Positions 1 to 10,745 of a DNA stretch of 33,889 nucleotides are shown one piece after another. The notes beneath the pieces are model-generated. The model saw only the letters and a program-made list of their open reading frames with translations. It was not told the DNA's origin and did not search any database. Every line of letters begins with the position of its first letter. Position 1 is the stretch's first letter. The stretch lies in the NCBI GenBank assembly GCA_026706895.1, contig JAPOXW010000026.1, positions 1-33,889 on the forward strand. The letters run 5' to 3'. The translations under genes were made by a program, and so were the position numbers. This stretch comes from Gammaproteobacteria bacterium. GTDB lineage: Bacteria; Pseudomonadota; Gammaproteobacteria; Poriferisulfidales; Poriferisulfidaceae.

Positions 1-98
1 CGCCGAGGGGCGCGCGGAAGACCGCATCGAAATCCAGCTCCAGGGGCGCTGGTAGCACGAACCCCGGGCCGCAGAGGCACTCTGGAGCCGGCGCAACC

Positions 99-509
99 TT
101 GCGGGGCTGGCGTCGGGAGAACCCGCCGCATCCGCCGGACGCTTCAAGGCGGAACCGGGCTACGGCCGCAACGACTCCGGCGGGCGGCACCCTCACCTCC
201 TATGTCGGATATGAACTCCATGGATCAGACGTGCGGGGGCGTCTCGGCGCGCGGCTCGAGGCCGGTCGCAGGGTCCGACTCCATCTGGAAGGCGTCAGCG
301 TCGACGAGCAGTCCCTGGAGATGCGGGACTCCGTGCACTGGCAGGCCCGTGCCGCCGGCCGTGCCCTGGGATTTGCGGATGCCGCGATTGCGGCCACGGC
401 GGGGAGTTATGGACTGACGATCCTGACCCGTAACCTGCGCCACTTCATACCGCTTGGCGTTGACGCGCTGGATCCCCTGGACACCTTGCCTCGGCTCCAC
501 AAGGATTAG
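99..509 (+). pseudogene. C-terminal fragment of a VapC/FitB-like PIN-domain toxin (remnant)
   Basis: Only the last ~75 residues look like a protein family. The stretch with FADAAIAATA, followed by GLTILTRNLRHF and GVDALDPL, matches the end of VapC/FitB PIN ribonucleases, where a late catalytic Asp precedes an Ala-rich helix and a TRN..F strand. The N-terminal half, which should carry a first acidic residue in an LDTN-like motif, is replaced by Arg/Pro-rich sequence with no family resemblance. There is only a TTG start without a Shine-Dalgarno, and no antitoxin gene is visible beside it. I read it as a decayed toxin gene. The frame stays open to the left edge, so a longer gene entering from outside is not excluded. 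Bases 1-186 otherwise show nothing I can assign. Confidence 0.45.
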
Positions 510-521
510 GTCGGGGAGACT

Positions 522-1880
522 TTATTTTTTCCCTGATTTCTGCCCGGCTTCGGTTACCTCCGCCGAGATCGAGCCGTCGGAAACCTGCAACTCAAAGGCA
601 TCGCCAACATCTGCCTGACTAGTTTTACGGATCAGTTCAGGGCCTGCCGGAGTCTTCAGGGTTGCGATCGAATAGCCGCGCTCGAGCGTCCGCAACGGAC
701 TGACGGCCTCAAGCGTGCCGCTTGCCTGCTCCAGCCTCGCCCGCAGGGCCTGGCGCAGGTTGCGCGTTGCTGTATCCATCCGCCATCGGTATTGCCGGAC
801 GGCCTGCACCAATCCGGCGAGGCGCGGCTTCGGTGAACAGGCGATCAGGCGGCGGTAGGACAGCGCCAACCGGTGTTGCCGCCGCTCCATGTGTTGCCGC
901 AGCACTTGGACCAGGCGCTCGGATGTTTCGTCCAGTCGTTGCTGATGCCCCCGGATCCGGGCTGCCGGGTGGGCAAGTTCAAGCCGATGGGTCTGGTTGC
1001 CCAACTCCTGGTGGGCCTGTTTCAGGAGAAGCCCGAGAAGATTATGAATCCGCCCAAGGAACCGCAAACTCTGTCGTTTCAGCGCAGTTGAGTCCGGACT
1101 TGCCTGTTCCGCCGCCGCGGTCGGGGTGGCGGCCCGGACATCGGCCGCGAAATCAGCCAGGGAAGTATCGGTTTCATGGCCGATGCCGGTGACCAGCGGA
1201 ATCGGGCAGGCGGCGACCGCCCGCACGACCGCTTCGTCGCTGAACGCCAGGAGGTCTTCGAAACTGCCGCCTCCGCGGGCCAGGATCAACACGTCGCACC
1301 GGCCGTCTTGGGAAGCGAATTCCAGGGCCCAGGCCAGCGAGGTCGGGGCTCCTTCGCCCTGGACTCTTGACGGGTACACGCAAAGCCGGGCCACCGGCCA
1401 ACGCCGCCGCAAGGTCCGCGCCACGTCCCGAAGGGCCGCGCCGTCGCTGGAAGTGATGACGCCGACCGTCGAAGGATAGGCGGGCAACGGCTGCTTCCGG
1501 CTCGGGTCGAACAGCCCCTCGTCCCTGAGCTTGGCCTTTGTTTCCTCTAGGCGTCGCAGCAGCTCCCCCCGCCCCTCCGGCTCCATGTCCTCGACGACCA
1601 GCTGGTAACTGCCCCGCTGCACGTACAGGTCGACCCGGGCCTGCACCCGGACGGCGTCCCCGTCCTGGGGGGCGAACGAGACGCGCCGGTTCCGGTTTCG
1701 GAACATGGCGCAGCGGATTTCCGAGTCCGGATCCTTCAGGGTGAAGTACCAGTGGCCGGAGGCGTACTGCTTCAGGCCACTGATCTCCCCGCGCACGATG
1801 ACTTCCGAGAAATTCTCCAGCAGAAGCGTCCGGACCTGCTGGTTGATTTCGGCGACGGTATAGACGGAGGAGTCGGGCAT
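522..1880 (-). CDS. xseA: Exodeoxyribonuclease VII large subunit
   Basis: Large catalytic subunit of exonuclease VII, a cytoplasmic nuclease that degrades single-stranded DNA from both ends with several copies of the small subunit XseB. The protein is about 452 residues, close to the E. coli length of 456. It opens with the family start (VYTVAEINQQV), then an OB-fold (VRGEISGLKQYASGHWYFTLKD), then the conserved core with VGVITSSDGAALRD, the glycine-rich ARGGGSFEDLLAFSDE, and TGIGHETDTSLADFAADVRAATPTAA (read as two adjoining blocks). A long helical region and the end motif RGYSIA follow. I chose the ATG at 1880; a TTG at 1901 would add seven residues. Neither has a clear ribosome site. No xseB is present in the window. 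It is transcribed divergently from the initiator tRNA. Confidence 0.95.
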   Translation of the reverse strand: MPDSSVYTVAEINQQVRTLLLENFSEVIVRGEISGLKQYASGHWYFTLKDPDSEIRCAMFRNRNRRVSFAPQDGDAVRVQARVDLYVQRGSYQLVVEDMEPEGRGELLRRLEETKAKLRDEGLFDPSRKQPLPAYPSTVGVITSSDGAALRDVARTLRRRWPVARLCVYPSRVQGEGAPTSLAWALEFASQDGRCDVLILARGGGSFEDLLAFSDEAVVRAVAACPIPLVTGIGHETDTSLADFAADVRAATPTAAAEQASPDSTALKRQSLRFLGRIHNLLGLLLKQAHQELGNQTHRLELAHPAARIRGHQQRLDETSERLVQVLRQHMERRQHRLALSYRRLIACSPKPRLAGLVQAVRQYRWRMDTATRNLRQALRARLEQASGTLEAVSPLRTLERGYSIATLKTPAGPELIRKTSQADVGDAFELQVSDGSISAEVTEAGQKSGKK

Positions 1881-1944
1881 GGGGCCAGGGTGTGTGTCCA
1901 AGTGATTTTAGGGCATATGCTAGAATCAGCGCCCGACCAAGTGA

Positions 1945-2021
<77 letters not shown>

Positions 2022-2033
2022 CCGCAACCGATC

Positions 2034-2510
2034 TCAGGAATGGGGGGCCTCTTCGGCTCCCTTTCGCTCATATAGCGCCTCGGCATGGCGTTTCAGTCCT
2101 TCGGCCGCATCGTTGAAGCCGCGGCGCATGTAGCCCCCGTTCAGCAGCAGGACCACCGGGGCCAGCAGGCCGGTCAGCTGGTCCGTGTTGTGATAGGCGC
2201 AACGGGTCTCGTCCAGCGGCTCCAGGACCTGCCGCCGCACCGCGACCAGGAACCAGCGCGCCCCGAACGTCTTGGTCCAGGCAATGAGACGGGGCGCCTC
2301 GAACGCGCATACGGTTTCAGTGAGCTTCATCATCGCCGGCCCCATCCGGACCCGCAGGTGCGCGGGCGATCCGATCTTGAAATCCGTCTGCAGCCGAGGG
2401 GTGAACGGGTTCCACTCCCGGTATTTCTCGACCTCGGTCAGGACGCCCCAGACCAGGCCGACCGGCGCGTCGATCCGAACGGGATCGGTGCGGACCTCAA
2501 ACTTCCTCAT
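2034..2510 (-). CDS. SRPBCC-fold (polyketide cyclase/START-like) protein
   Basis: 158 residues with the SRPBCC helix-grip pattern: an N-terminal strand (VRIDAPVGLVWGVLTEVEKYREWNPF), mid-strands ending in RLIAWTKTFG, and a long C-terminal helix (GFNDAAEGLKRHAEALYE). This fold binds hydrophobic ligands; members act as cyclases, lipid carriers or stress proteins, and the substrate cannot be told from sequence. The ATG at 2510 is chosen because GGAGG lies five bases upstream. The open frame continues further but loses resemblance. The start overlaps the end of the upstream SDR gene by 14 bases, so the two are translated from one message and the protein probably handles the same kind of lipophilic substrate (inference). 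Confidence 0.8.
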   Translation of the reverse strand: MRKFEVRTDPVRIDAPVGLVWGVLTEVEKYREWNPFTPRLQTDFKIGSPAHLRVRMGPAMMKLTETVCAFEAPRLIAWTKTFGARWFLVAVRRQVLEPLDETRCAYHNTDQLTGLLAPVVLLLNGGYMRRGFNDAAEGLKRHAEALYERKGAEEAPHS

Positions 2511-3507
2511 GCTTGCCTCCGCCGGGTTTCCCGAGGGTTTCGACCCATGCCTCCGAGCACTCCCACAGCCGCTTCGATACGGCCTCGTCCCTGCATGCGT
2601 CGGTGGGTTCCCCGGCCTTGCAGCGCACATAATACCGCCCGCCCCGCAACGGGGACTTGCTGGCGCACAGCACGATGGTCTGTGCGCCATGCGTTCGGTG
2701 CAGCATGATGAGGGGCGCCAGCGCGGAGCTGGTCCGGCTCCAGGCGTCTCCGATCCTTCCTTCCGGGAGCTCCACCCGCGTCATGTTGGTGTCGACGGAG
2801 CCCGGATGCACGGCCATCGAGTGCAGGTTGTATTCCCGCGCGAACCGCCTCTCGATCTCGCGCGAGAAGTGGATCATCGCCAGTTTCGACCGGCCGTACG
2901 CGGCCAGGGGATGATAGGGTTTTTCGTCGTCGAACAGGTCGTCGTTCCGGCCCTGGTCGTGCAGGTGGGAAGAGACGTTGACGACCCGCGCATCCCCGCT
3001 TTCGAGGCCGCCCTGTTTCAGGAGCGGCAGCAGCAGGCTCGTCAGGTGGAAGGCCCCGAGATAGTTGGTGCGCCAATGAATCTCGAAGCCGTCCGCGGCC
3101 AGGGGGCTCCTTGTCCATGGCTTGAGGATGTCCTTCAGGATGCCCGCGTTGTTGACCAGCACGTGCAGTCTTCCGCTGCAATTCTCGCGGTACCATGCGG
3201 CGAAGCCGTCGACGCTGCCGACGTCGCACAAATCCAGCGGTCGGACCGCGATGCCGTCTTCGTCGACGCCGGCCTCGCGCAGGTCGTCCCTCAGGGACTT
3301 CTCCGTCTGCGCGACATGGCGCCGGCTGGTGGCGACGACCGAGGCGCCCCAGCCCGCGAGGATCTTGGCGGTTTCATAGCCGAGGGAGTGGGGGCTGGCG
3401 CCGGTCACGATGACGTGCCGCCCGGACATGTCGGTCCGTTCCGCCATCGGCTTGGGGGTGAGGAGGCCCCACACGTGCTTGGCGGTTTTCGACAGCGCGC
3501 GGGGCAT
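2497..3507 (-). CDS. Short-chain dehydrogenase/reductase (SDR), retinol-dehydrogenase-like
   Basis: 336-residue cytoplasmic NAD(P)-dependent oxidoreductase of the classical SDR type. Visible motifs are the cofactor-binding TGASPHSLG (residues 35-43), SRR near 61-63 suggesting NADPH preference, NNAG at 119-122, Asn148 in the N-Y-L helix, VSS at 178-180, and the catalytic YGRSK at 204-208, followed by HPGSVDT. The layout resembles retinol-dehydrogenase/WWOX-like SDRs. The N-terminal ~28 residues precede the Rossmann fold and may be a linker. The start at 3507 (ATG) has no strong ribosome site; frames upstream are low-complexity. It is the middle gene of a leftward unit with a membrane protein and an SRPBCC protein. 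The substrate is unknown; the neighbours suggest something hydrophobic. Confidence 0.88.
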   Translation of the reverse strand: MPRALSKTAKHVWGLLTPKPMAERTDMSGRHVIVTGASPHSLGYETAKILAGWGASVVATSRRHVAQTEKSLRDDLREAGVDEDGIAVRPLDLCDVGSVDGFAAWYRENCSGRLHVLVNNAGILKDILKPWTRSPLAADGFEIHWRTNYLGAFHLTSLLLPLLKQGGLESGDARVVNVSSHLHDQGRNDDLFDDEKPYHPLAAYGRSKLAMIHFSREIERRFAREYNLHSMAVHPGSVDTNMTRVELPEGRIGDAWSRTSSALAPLIMLHRTHGAQTIVLCASKSPLRGGRYYVRCKAGEPTDACRDEAVSKRLWECSEAWVETLGKPGGGKHEEV

Positions 3508-3551
3508 GTTCTTGCGGGGTCGGCTCGGCTCCCGGAGGGTGCGCTTCCGCG

Positions 3552-4226
3552 TCAGTGGCCCAGAACCCCGTAGTGGCCCTCGACGATCAGCCGGATGGAG
3601 ACGTACAGCCCGAGCAGCGGGAACAGGATCCAGACCGAATTGGGTCCCACGACGTAGAGGTAGTAGAGACGGTTCATGCCGATTTGCCGATGCCGCCCGG
3701 CCACGTGGAAACTGACCCAGTACAGCGAGGTGACATAGGCCCACTGCCAGAACAGGGCGACGCCGAGGATGCCCGCATAGAGGGCCGGCATGAACTCGAC
3801 CGTGAAGGCCGCGTACAGGAGAAGCGTCGGGACCGGCGTGAAGAAGCCGTTGCCCATGTCGACGTTGAAGCCGAACGTGCGGCGGTCGGCGTAGGAACCG
3901 TCATAGGTGGAATAGGCGGACCAGAGGTCGCCCCAGAGTTCCGTGGACAGCAGGCGCCGCAGCGGGACCCGGGAGGTCAGGAACTCCGCGCCGGGCGCGC
4001 GGCCGGTCTTCTGCTGCCGCTCGCGCCAGTACTCGGCTCGGCCCGCGATATGGTCCCGGCGGAAGAACAGGCAGGCTTCCCAGTAGCAGATCAGCAGGTT
4101 GGCCGAAAAAAACAGGGCCAGCAGGCAGTAGGCCGGGTCCAGGCCCCCGTGCTCGTGGTAGTGCAGGCCGATGCCGGGCAGCGTGAGGCCCGTCACGGCC
4201 AGCACCGCGAACAGGATGACCGTCAT
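3552..4226 (-). CDS. Polytopic membrane protein, possibly EXPERA/emopamil-binding-like
   Basis: 224 residues with about five hydrophobic segments: residues ~3-22, 31-57, 133-152, 153-172 and 188-216. The segment with LWSAYSTYDGSYADRR at ~101-116, followed by helices and a late YYLYVVGPNSVWILFPLLGLY, has the rhythm of EXPERA-domain proteins (EBP, TMEM97), where an acidic Y.D.RY motif and a W.vP helix recur. I do not see the full signature, so the family call is tentative. The ATG at 4226 is the first that keeps the membrane-protein character. It leads a leftward unit with the SDR and SRPBCC genes, 44 bases before the SDR start, and diverges from a TonB-dependent receptor. If the EBP likeness holds, a sterol- or lipid-isomerising role would be plausible; this is inference only. 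Confidence 0.5.
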   Translation of the reverse strand: MTVILFAVLAVTGLTLPGIGLHYHEHGGLDPAYCLLALFFSANLLICYWEACLFFRRDHIAGRAEYWRERQQKTGRAPGAEFLTSRVPLRRLLSTELWGDLWSAYSTYDGSYADRRTFGFNVDMGNGFFTPVPTLLLYAAFTVEFMPALYAGILGVALFWQWAYVTSLYWVSFHVAGRHRQIGMNRLYYLYVVGPNSVWILFPLLGLYVSIRLIVEGHYGVLGH

Positions 4227-4471
4227 GCCCGGGCCGGCCTCGCGCCGGGTGCCCCCGCATCTCCGCCCTGCGCCTTCGCCGGGCTCTCGTGGGCGGGATT
4301 GTGACGGCGGGTCGAGGGAATCATTGACGGGGCATCTCGCCAGGGAAGGCCGTTCTGCATCCGGTCGAATCGGACGGTGCAGATTGTACGGCAGGACGGA
4401 CCGGGGCCAAAGCGGCGCAAGCCCGGAAGGGTCGCCGGCCGAAGAAGAACCAAAGCCGGGTGCTCCTGCCA

Positions 4472-4477
4472 TATAAT
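4472..4477 (+). promoter_or_regulatory. Possible -10 box for the TonB-dependent receptor gene
   Basis: A perfect TATAAT lies 29 bases before the receptor ATG within the 280-base divergent region 4227-4506. The bases 17 upstream do not form a good -35 box, so activation by a regulator would be expected if this is real. No Fur-box-like palindrome was found in the region. Confidence 0.3.
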
Positions 4478-4506
4478 TGAATCTCCGGCACGCCTTCGAG
4501 AATCCC

Positions 4507-7161
<2,655 letters not shown>

Positions 7162-7219
7162 GCAAAGCGGAGAGCCCTGCGCCTGGGAAATAGGGACCCT
7201 GATCCGGATCCATGGCGCA

Positions 7220-7759
7220 TTAATCTGGAAGCTCTTGTTCGATTAAAATTTTGTAACGAGAGCCGGCGGGTCGCAATTCCGACGCAACCAAAGCGCACCG
7301 GCGCACCGTCCACTGGATGTCTGGTTCCAGATCTTCCGGCAACTTTTTCCGTAGGTCGGCCTTGCGAATTAGGGTCACGTGTGGGTGGTAGGTTCCCTTC
7401 CCAACGCGCCGACCGATTTTCCTGACCTGCCGACGTAGCGATTGATACAAGGCCTCAAGTTCCGAAGACAATTCGGAAGGGCCGACCCACAGGATGCGGG
7501 CATTGTTCTGCCGGAATCCCCCGAGTGTGTCGAGCACCAAGTCGAATGGTTCCCCTTCAATGCCCGCGGCGATGGCGCGAACGGCATCTACCTTGTCAGC
7601 TTCGACATTGCCGAGGAACACCAGGGTCAGATGCAGGTTCTCCTCGGGCACGGGGCGCCCGCCTGCCTGATCCAAGTCTTTTTGCAACTGGCGCAATTGC
7701 TTGCGCACGGCCCCATCGGGCAGCAATGCGAAAAACAGTCGCTGCGGTGAGTCCGGCAA
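7220..7759 (-). CDS. thpR: RNA 2',3'-cyclic phosphodiesterase (2H family, LigT/ThpR)
   Basis: 179-residue 2H-superfamily phosphoesterase, which opens 2',3'-cyclic phosphates on RNA and can reversibly ligate tRNA halves in vitro. Both H-x-T-x motifs are present: HLTL at ~43-46 and HVTL at ~127-130. Length matches E. coli ThpR (176 residues). The start is set at a TTG (7759) because the next residues (PDSPQRLFFALLP) align with the E. coli beginning (SEPQRLFFAID), and because an upstream ATG at 7885 would lie inside the preceding gene. The TTG follows that gene's stop codon by seven bases, so it is probably translated by coupling. Confidence 0.9.
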   Translation of the reverse strand: MPDSPQRLFFALLPDGAVRKQLRQLQKDLDQAGGRPVPEENLHLTLVFLGNVEADKVDAVRAIAAGIEGEPFDLVLDTLGGFRQNNARILWVGPSELSSELEALYQSLRRQVRKIGRRVGKGTYHPHVTLIRKADLRKKLPEDLEPDIQWTVRRCALVASELRPAGSRYKILIEQELPD

Positions 7760-7766
7760 GTCGCGG

Positions 7767-7991
7767 TCAGTGGGCCTTGTGGAATTTGCCGTAGGAGACT
7801 TCGGTACTTGCAACCCGTTGCGGCCAGAAGGTTTTCTCGGGTTCCTTGGCGCACAATTCGGCGCACTTCTGGGTCGCCTCGCCATAGGTCATTTCGCCGT
7901 CCAGCTGCCCGGTCTCGAATTGATACTTGGCTCTCCAGGCGATGATGTAGCCTTCTTCATCGGCCGGTCTGACTAGGGTTTCTTCACTCAT
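7767..7991 (-). CDS. Small conserved-looking cytoplasmic protein, function unknown
   Basis: 74 residues, no signal peptide or membrane segment, rich in charged residues, with two cysteines in TQKCAELCAKE and several aromatic residues (IIAWRAKYQFE, TFWPQR). I do not recognise the family. It starts with ATG at 7991 and has only a weak ribosome site. It is the first gene of a two-gene leftward unit with thpR, seven bases ahead of it, and is divergent from pdxH across a 61-base gap. That gap holds AT-rich sequence (TAATATAAC around 8021-8029) likely to contain one or both promoters. The co-transcription with thpR makes it a real gene rather than a chance frame. Confidence 0.7.
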   Translation of the reverse strand: MSEETLVRPADEEGYIIAWRAKYQFETGQLDGEMTYGEATQKCAELCAKEPEKTFWPQRVASTEVSYGKFHKAH

Positions 7992-8052
7992 CGGGTAAGG
8001 GTGTGGTTAGGTGTGTTTAATAATATAACTGATACGGAGGACAACACCCCAA

Positions 8053-8658
8053 ATGGACAGGCTGACCCGCGCTTCCGCCGGAACAGACCCGCTTGAACTG
8101 TTTGCCCGTTGGCTCGCGGAAGCGGAGCAGGGGGGCCTGGTGCTGCCGAATGCGGTGAATCTGGCGACGGTCGATACCGAAGGCCGGCCCCGGGCACGGA
8201 TGGTGTTGTTCAAAGGACTGGAGGCCGAAGGCTTCGTGTTCTACACCAATTACCACAGCGCCAAGGCCCGGGAACTGGAGAGCCGTCCGGATGCCGCGCT
8301 GACTTTCTGGTGGGAGCCTCCCGGGCGGCAGGTCCGGGTGGAGGGCACGGTTCGCCGCCTGGACGCGGAGATCAGCGATGCCTATTTCCGAACCCGTCCC
8401 CGCGACAGCCAAATCGGGGCGTATGCCTCCAGGCAGAGCGAGGAAGTGGCGGACCACCATCAGCTGGAAGACCAATACCGGGAAATAGAGAAGCGGTTCG
8501 AGGGTCGGGAGATCCCGCGACCCGAATTCTGGGGAGGTTACGTGTTGATGCCGGAGCGGGTCGAATTCTGGCAGAACGCCTCCGGGCGGATGCATGACCG
8601 CATCCGCTACCGGCGAACGGCCGAGGGAGGCTGGAGGCAGGACCGCCTGTCCCCCTGA
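8053..8658 (+). CDS. pdxH: Pyridoxamine/pyridoxine 5'-phosphate oxidase
   Basis: 201-residue FMN enzyme that oxidises pyridoxine or pyridoxamine phosphate to pyridoxal 5'-phosphate, the last step of vitamin B6 synthesis and salvage. Family blocks are clear: AVNLATVDTEGRPRARMVLFKG, FYTNYHSAKARELESRPDAALTFWW (in two parts), RQVRVEGTVRRL, Y/F-RTRPRDSQIGAYASRQS, and the C-terminal EFWQNASGRMHDRIRY with FMN-contacting residues. Length is slightly below that of E. coli PdxH (218) because the N-terminal extension is short. GGAGG lies 13 bases before the ATG. It begins a rightward operon with a methyltransferase, rnhA and dnaQ. Confidence 0.96.
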   Translation: MDRLTRASAGTDPLELFARWLAEAEQGGLVLPNAVNLATVDTEGRPRARMVLFKGLEAEGFVFYTNYHSAKARELESRPDAALTFWWEPPGRQVRVEGTVRRLDAEISDAYFRTRPRDSQIGAYASRQSEEVADHHQLEDQYREIEKRFEGREIPRPEFWGGYVLMPERVEFWQNASGRMHDRIRYRRTAEGGWRQDRLSP

Positions 8659-8672
8659 ACCGATCTTTCCGC

Positions 8673-9416
8673 ATGAGCATCGCCAATCTCTACGAGCAGC
8701 TGGGACTCTGGTACGCAAGCCGGGCCGGACAGGAGTCCCTGGCTCTGATCCATGAACATTTGGCCAATCTCCAGGAGAACCTGTCCGGGCAACATGCGTT
8801 GTACTGCGGGCCGGACATCCTGTTCAACGAAGTCTCAGCGGCACGAGGCAACTTCGATCATCGGTTTTTCATGCACCCTGGGGCCGGCCAAGGCCAGATC
8901 CGCGGCCGGCCGGATGCACTGCCGTTGGCGGCGAACTGTCTGGACCTCCTCGCCTTGGCTCACCCCTTGGAGTTGAGCGATCAGCCACATGGGGTTTTGC
9001 GTGAGGCGGATCGGGTACTGGTCGGGAACGGACACCTTCTGTTGGTCGGCTTCAATCCGTGGAGCTGGTACGGGCTGTACCGGTTGCTTGCGGTCGGGCG
9101 CTTTCCGTGGGACCGGCATTTCTACGGTTTTCGGCGGATCCGGGATTGGCTTTCGGTGTTGAATTTCGAAATTCAGGACTGCCGTTACGCGGCATTTCGG
9201 CCTCCGATTCAAAGCCGGTTTCTGCAGCAGCGCGCCAGCGGCTTGGAACTCCAGGCCCGCTGGCGGCTGGATCATCTGGGTGGCGTATACTGCGTGCTGG
9301 CACGCAAGTTGCGCGTCCCGGTCACTCCGGCACGCGAACGCTGGTACCGTTCGCCGGTTCTCATCTCCGAAAGGCTTGCCGGGGTGGAACCGACTTCCAG
9401 AGGAATGAATCCGTGA
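8673..9416 (+). CDS. YafS-like SAM-dependent methyltransferase
   Basis: 247 residues resembling E. coli YafS, a class I methyltransferase-fold protein of unknown substrate. Visible parts are a methyltransferase-11-like core with LPLAANCLDLLALAHPLEL in place of the usual motif and LREADRVLVGNGHLLLVGFNPWSWYGL, which is characteristic of this family. The glycine-rich SAM loop (motif I) is poorly conserved (HALYCGPDILFN), so catalytic activity is not assured. It lies 14 bases after pdxH and overlaps rnhA by four bases. The yafS-rnhA-dnaQ neighbourhood is also found in E. coli, supporting the assignment. Confidence 0.85.
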   Translation: MSIANLYEQLGLWYASRAGQESLALIHEHLANLQENLSGQHALYCGPDILFNEVSAARGNFDHRFFMHPGAGQGQIRGRPDALPLAANCLDLLALAHPLELSDQPHGVLREADRVLVGNGHLLLVGFNPWSWYGLYRLLAVGRFPWDRHFYGFRRIRDWLSVLNFEIQDCRYAAFRPPIQSRFLQQRASGLELQARWRLDHLGGVYCVLARKLRVPVTPARERWYRSPVLISERLAGVEPTSRGMNP

Positions 9417-9853
9417 AACAGGTTCGAGCCTACACCGATGGGGCTTGTCATGGGAACCCGGGCCCGGGTGGCTGGGGGGTCGTGCTGGAGTCGCGCGGGC
9501 ACACGCGCGAACTGCTGGGAGCGCAAGAGCAGACTACCAACAACCGGATGGAACTTCAGGCGGCGATCGAGGCCTTGGACAGCCTGAAAGAACCCTGCGA
9601 AGTCGAACTCGTAACCGATTCCACCTACCTGAAAAACGGCATGCAATCGTGGCTGGCCGGCTGGAAGCGCAAGGGTTGGAAGACCGCCGCGGGCAAACCG
9701 GTCAAGAACCAGGACCTCTGGCGGCAATTGGATGTGCTGGTCGAAACCCACCGGGTGCATTGGCGCTGGGTGCGGGGCCACAGCGGCGTGGAAGGGAACG
9801 AACGTGCCGACGCTTTGGCGAATGAAGCGATTGCCCGGATGTCGGGATCATGA
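9413..9853 (+). CDS. rnhA: Ribonuclease HI
   Basis: 146-residue RNase HI, which cuts the RNA strand of RNA:DNA hybrids (R-loops, primer remnants). All catalytic residues are in place: Asp9 (YTDGACHGNPG), Glu47 (NNRMELQ), Asp69 (VTDSTYL), His123 and Asp133 (RGHSGVEGNERADALA). The basic substrate-binding handle (WKRKGWKTAAGKPVKNQDLW) is also present. The start is a GTG at 9413 overlapping the methyltransferase stop, with AGGA upstream; the frame is open much further left but only as a shadow of the methyltransferase gene. It overlaps dnaQ by four bases (ATGA). Confidence 0.97.
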   Translation: MKQVRAYTDGACHGNPGPGGWGVVLESRGHTRELLGAQEQTTNNRMELQAAIEALDSLKEPCEVELVTDSTYLKNGMQSWLAGWKRKGWKTAAGKPVKNQDLWRQLDVLVETHRVHWRWVRGHSGVEGNERADALANEAIARMSGS

Positions 9854-10569
9854 GCGATTCGATTTCTCGCCAGGTTGCGCTCGATCTTGAAACCACGGGC
9901 CTGACGGTGGGCAACCGGATCATCGAGATCGGCTGCGTGGAGATCATGGACCGGGACCTGACCGGACGGCAGTACCAGTCTTATGTCAACCCGGACTGTG
10001 CAATCGAAGAGGGCGCGCAGCGGGTGCATGGAATCACTGCCGAACAACTGGTGGGCAAGCCCAGGTTTCCGGAGATCCTCGACGAGGTGCTGGAGTTCGT
10101 GAAGGACGCGGAAGTCCTGATTCACAATGCCGGATTCGACTTGGGGTTCCTCAACCACGAACTGGAACTGGCGGGACGTGCCGACAAATTCGAGGATTGC
10201 TGCCTGAAGGTCACGGACACCCTGATGCTGGCGCGGGAAAAATCGTCGGGGGGCAGCAGTTTGGATCAGTTGTGCGACTTCTACCAGGTTGATCGCAGAC
10301 AGAGGGAATGGCACGGGGCTCTCCTGGATGCCCAGTTGCTGGCTCATGTCTATCTGAGGATGACAGGGGGGCAGATGGGGCTTTCGCTGGAAGTCCAGAC
10401 CCGTCGCCGCCGTGCCAACGTCGAAAAAGCCCCCATCCCTGTCCTGCGGGCCGGTCCAGAGGAACGGCGTTCGCACGAGGAATTTCTTGGCGTTATCCAG
10501 GCCGAATCCGAGGAAGGCCGGGCTTGCGTCTGGCAGGAATTGGATCGCCTTTCGAAGGAAGACGGGTAA
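9850..10569 (+). CDS. dnaQ: DNA polymerase III epsilon subunit (3'-5' proofreading exonuclease)
   Basis: 239-residue DEDDh exonuclease that proofreads the replicative polymerase core. ExoI is DLETTG with Asp12 and Glu14, ExoII is IHNAGFD with Asp97, and ExoIII is HGALLDAQ with His155 and Asp160. After the exonuclease domain, QMGLSL at 175-180 sits where epsilon carries its weak beta-clamp motif. The C-terminal tail (to 239) would bind the alpha subunit. Unlike E. coli, where rnhA and dnaQ are divergent, both genes here are co-directional and overlap by four bases, so they share an operon that starts at pdxH. Confidence 0.96.
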   Translation: MSDSISRQVALDLETTGLTVGNRIIEIGCVEIMDRDLTGRQYQSYVNPDCAIEEGAQRVHGITAEQLVGKPRFPEILDEVLEFVKDAEVLIHNAGFDLGFLNHELELAGRADKFEDCCLKVTDTLMLAREKSSGGSSLDQLCDFYQVDRRQREWHGALLDAQLLAHVYLRMTGGQMGLSLEVQTRRRRANVEKAPIPVLRAGPEERRSHEEFLGVIQAESEEGRACVWQELDRLSKEDG

Positions 10570-10644
10570 GAGGCAAAGCTCGATTCCGCCTGATTTTCTC
10601 TGGGGCGGGGGCACTGGACATCAAATATCCGAGTGGCCTCGGGA

Positions 10645-10672
10645 TTGGCACCGGCAACCCAAATCTGCTAAT
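10645..10672 (+). promoter_or_regulatory. Putative sigma-70 promoter for the 86-residue membrane protein gene
   Basis: TTGGCA at 10645-10650 and GCTAAT at 10667-10672 with a 16-base spacer, placing a start ~65 bases before the GTG start codon at 10746. It lies in the 176-base gap after dnaQ. Match quality is moderate. Confidence 0.35.
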
Positions 10673-10745
10673 CTAGGCGCAAACAACAAGGCCTCCGGGC
10701 GGAATCCGGTCACGGGGGCGATTAATCCAACTGGAGGATGTTTTT

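Noticed and set aside
2-55. Short open end (17 codons, last residues EIQLQGRW) entering from the left edge
   Set aside because: Too short to tell a gene end from chance; no motif.
7162-7219. GATCCGGATC palindrome between the receptor gene and thpR as a terminator
   Set aside because: A short perfect dyad with no loop or T-run; probably chance.
9059-9412. Long N-terminal extension of RNase HI in the same frame
   Set aside because: It is an out-of-frame reading of the methyltransferase gene; the GTG at 9413 matches the family start and the coupled stop.
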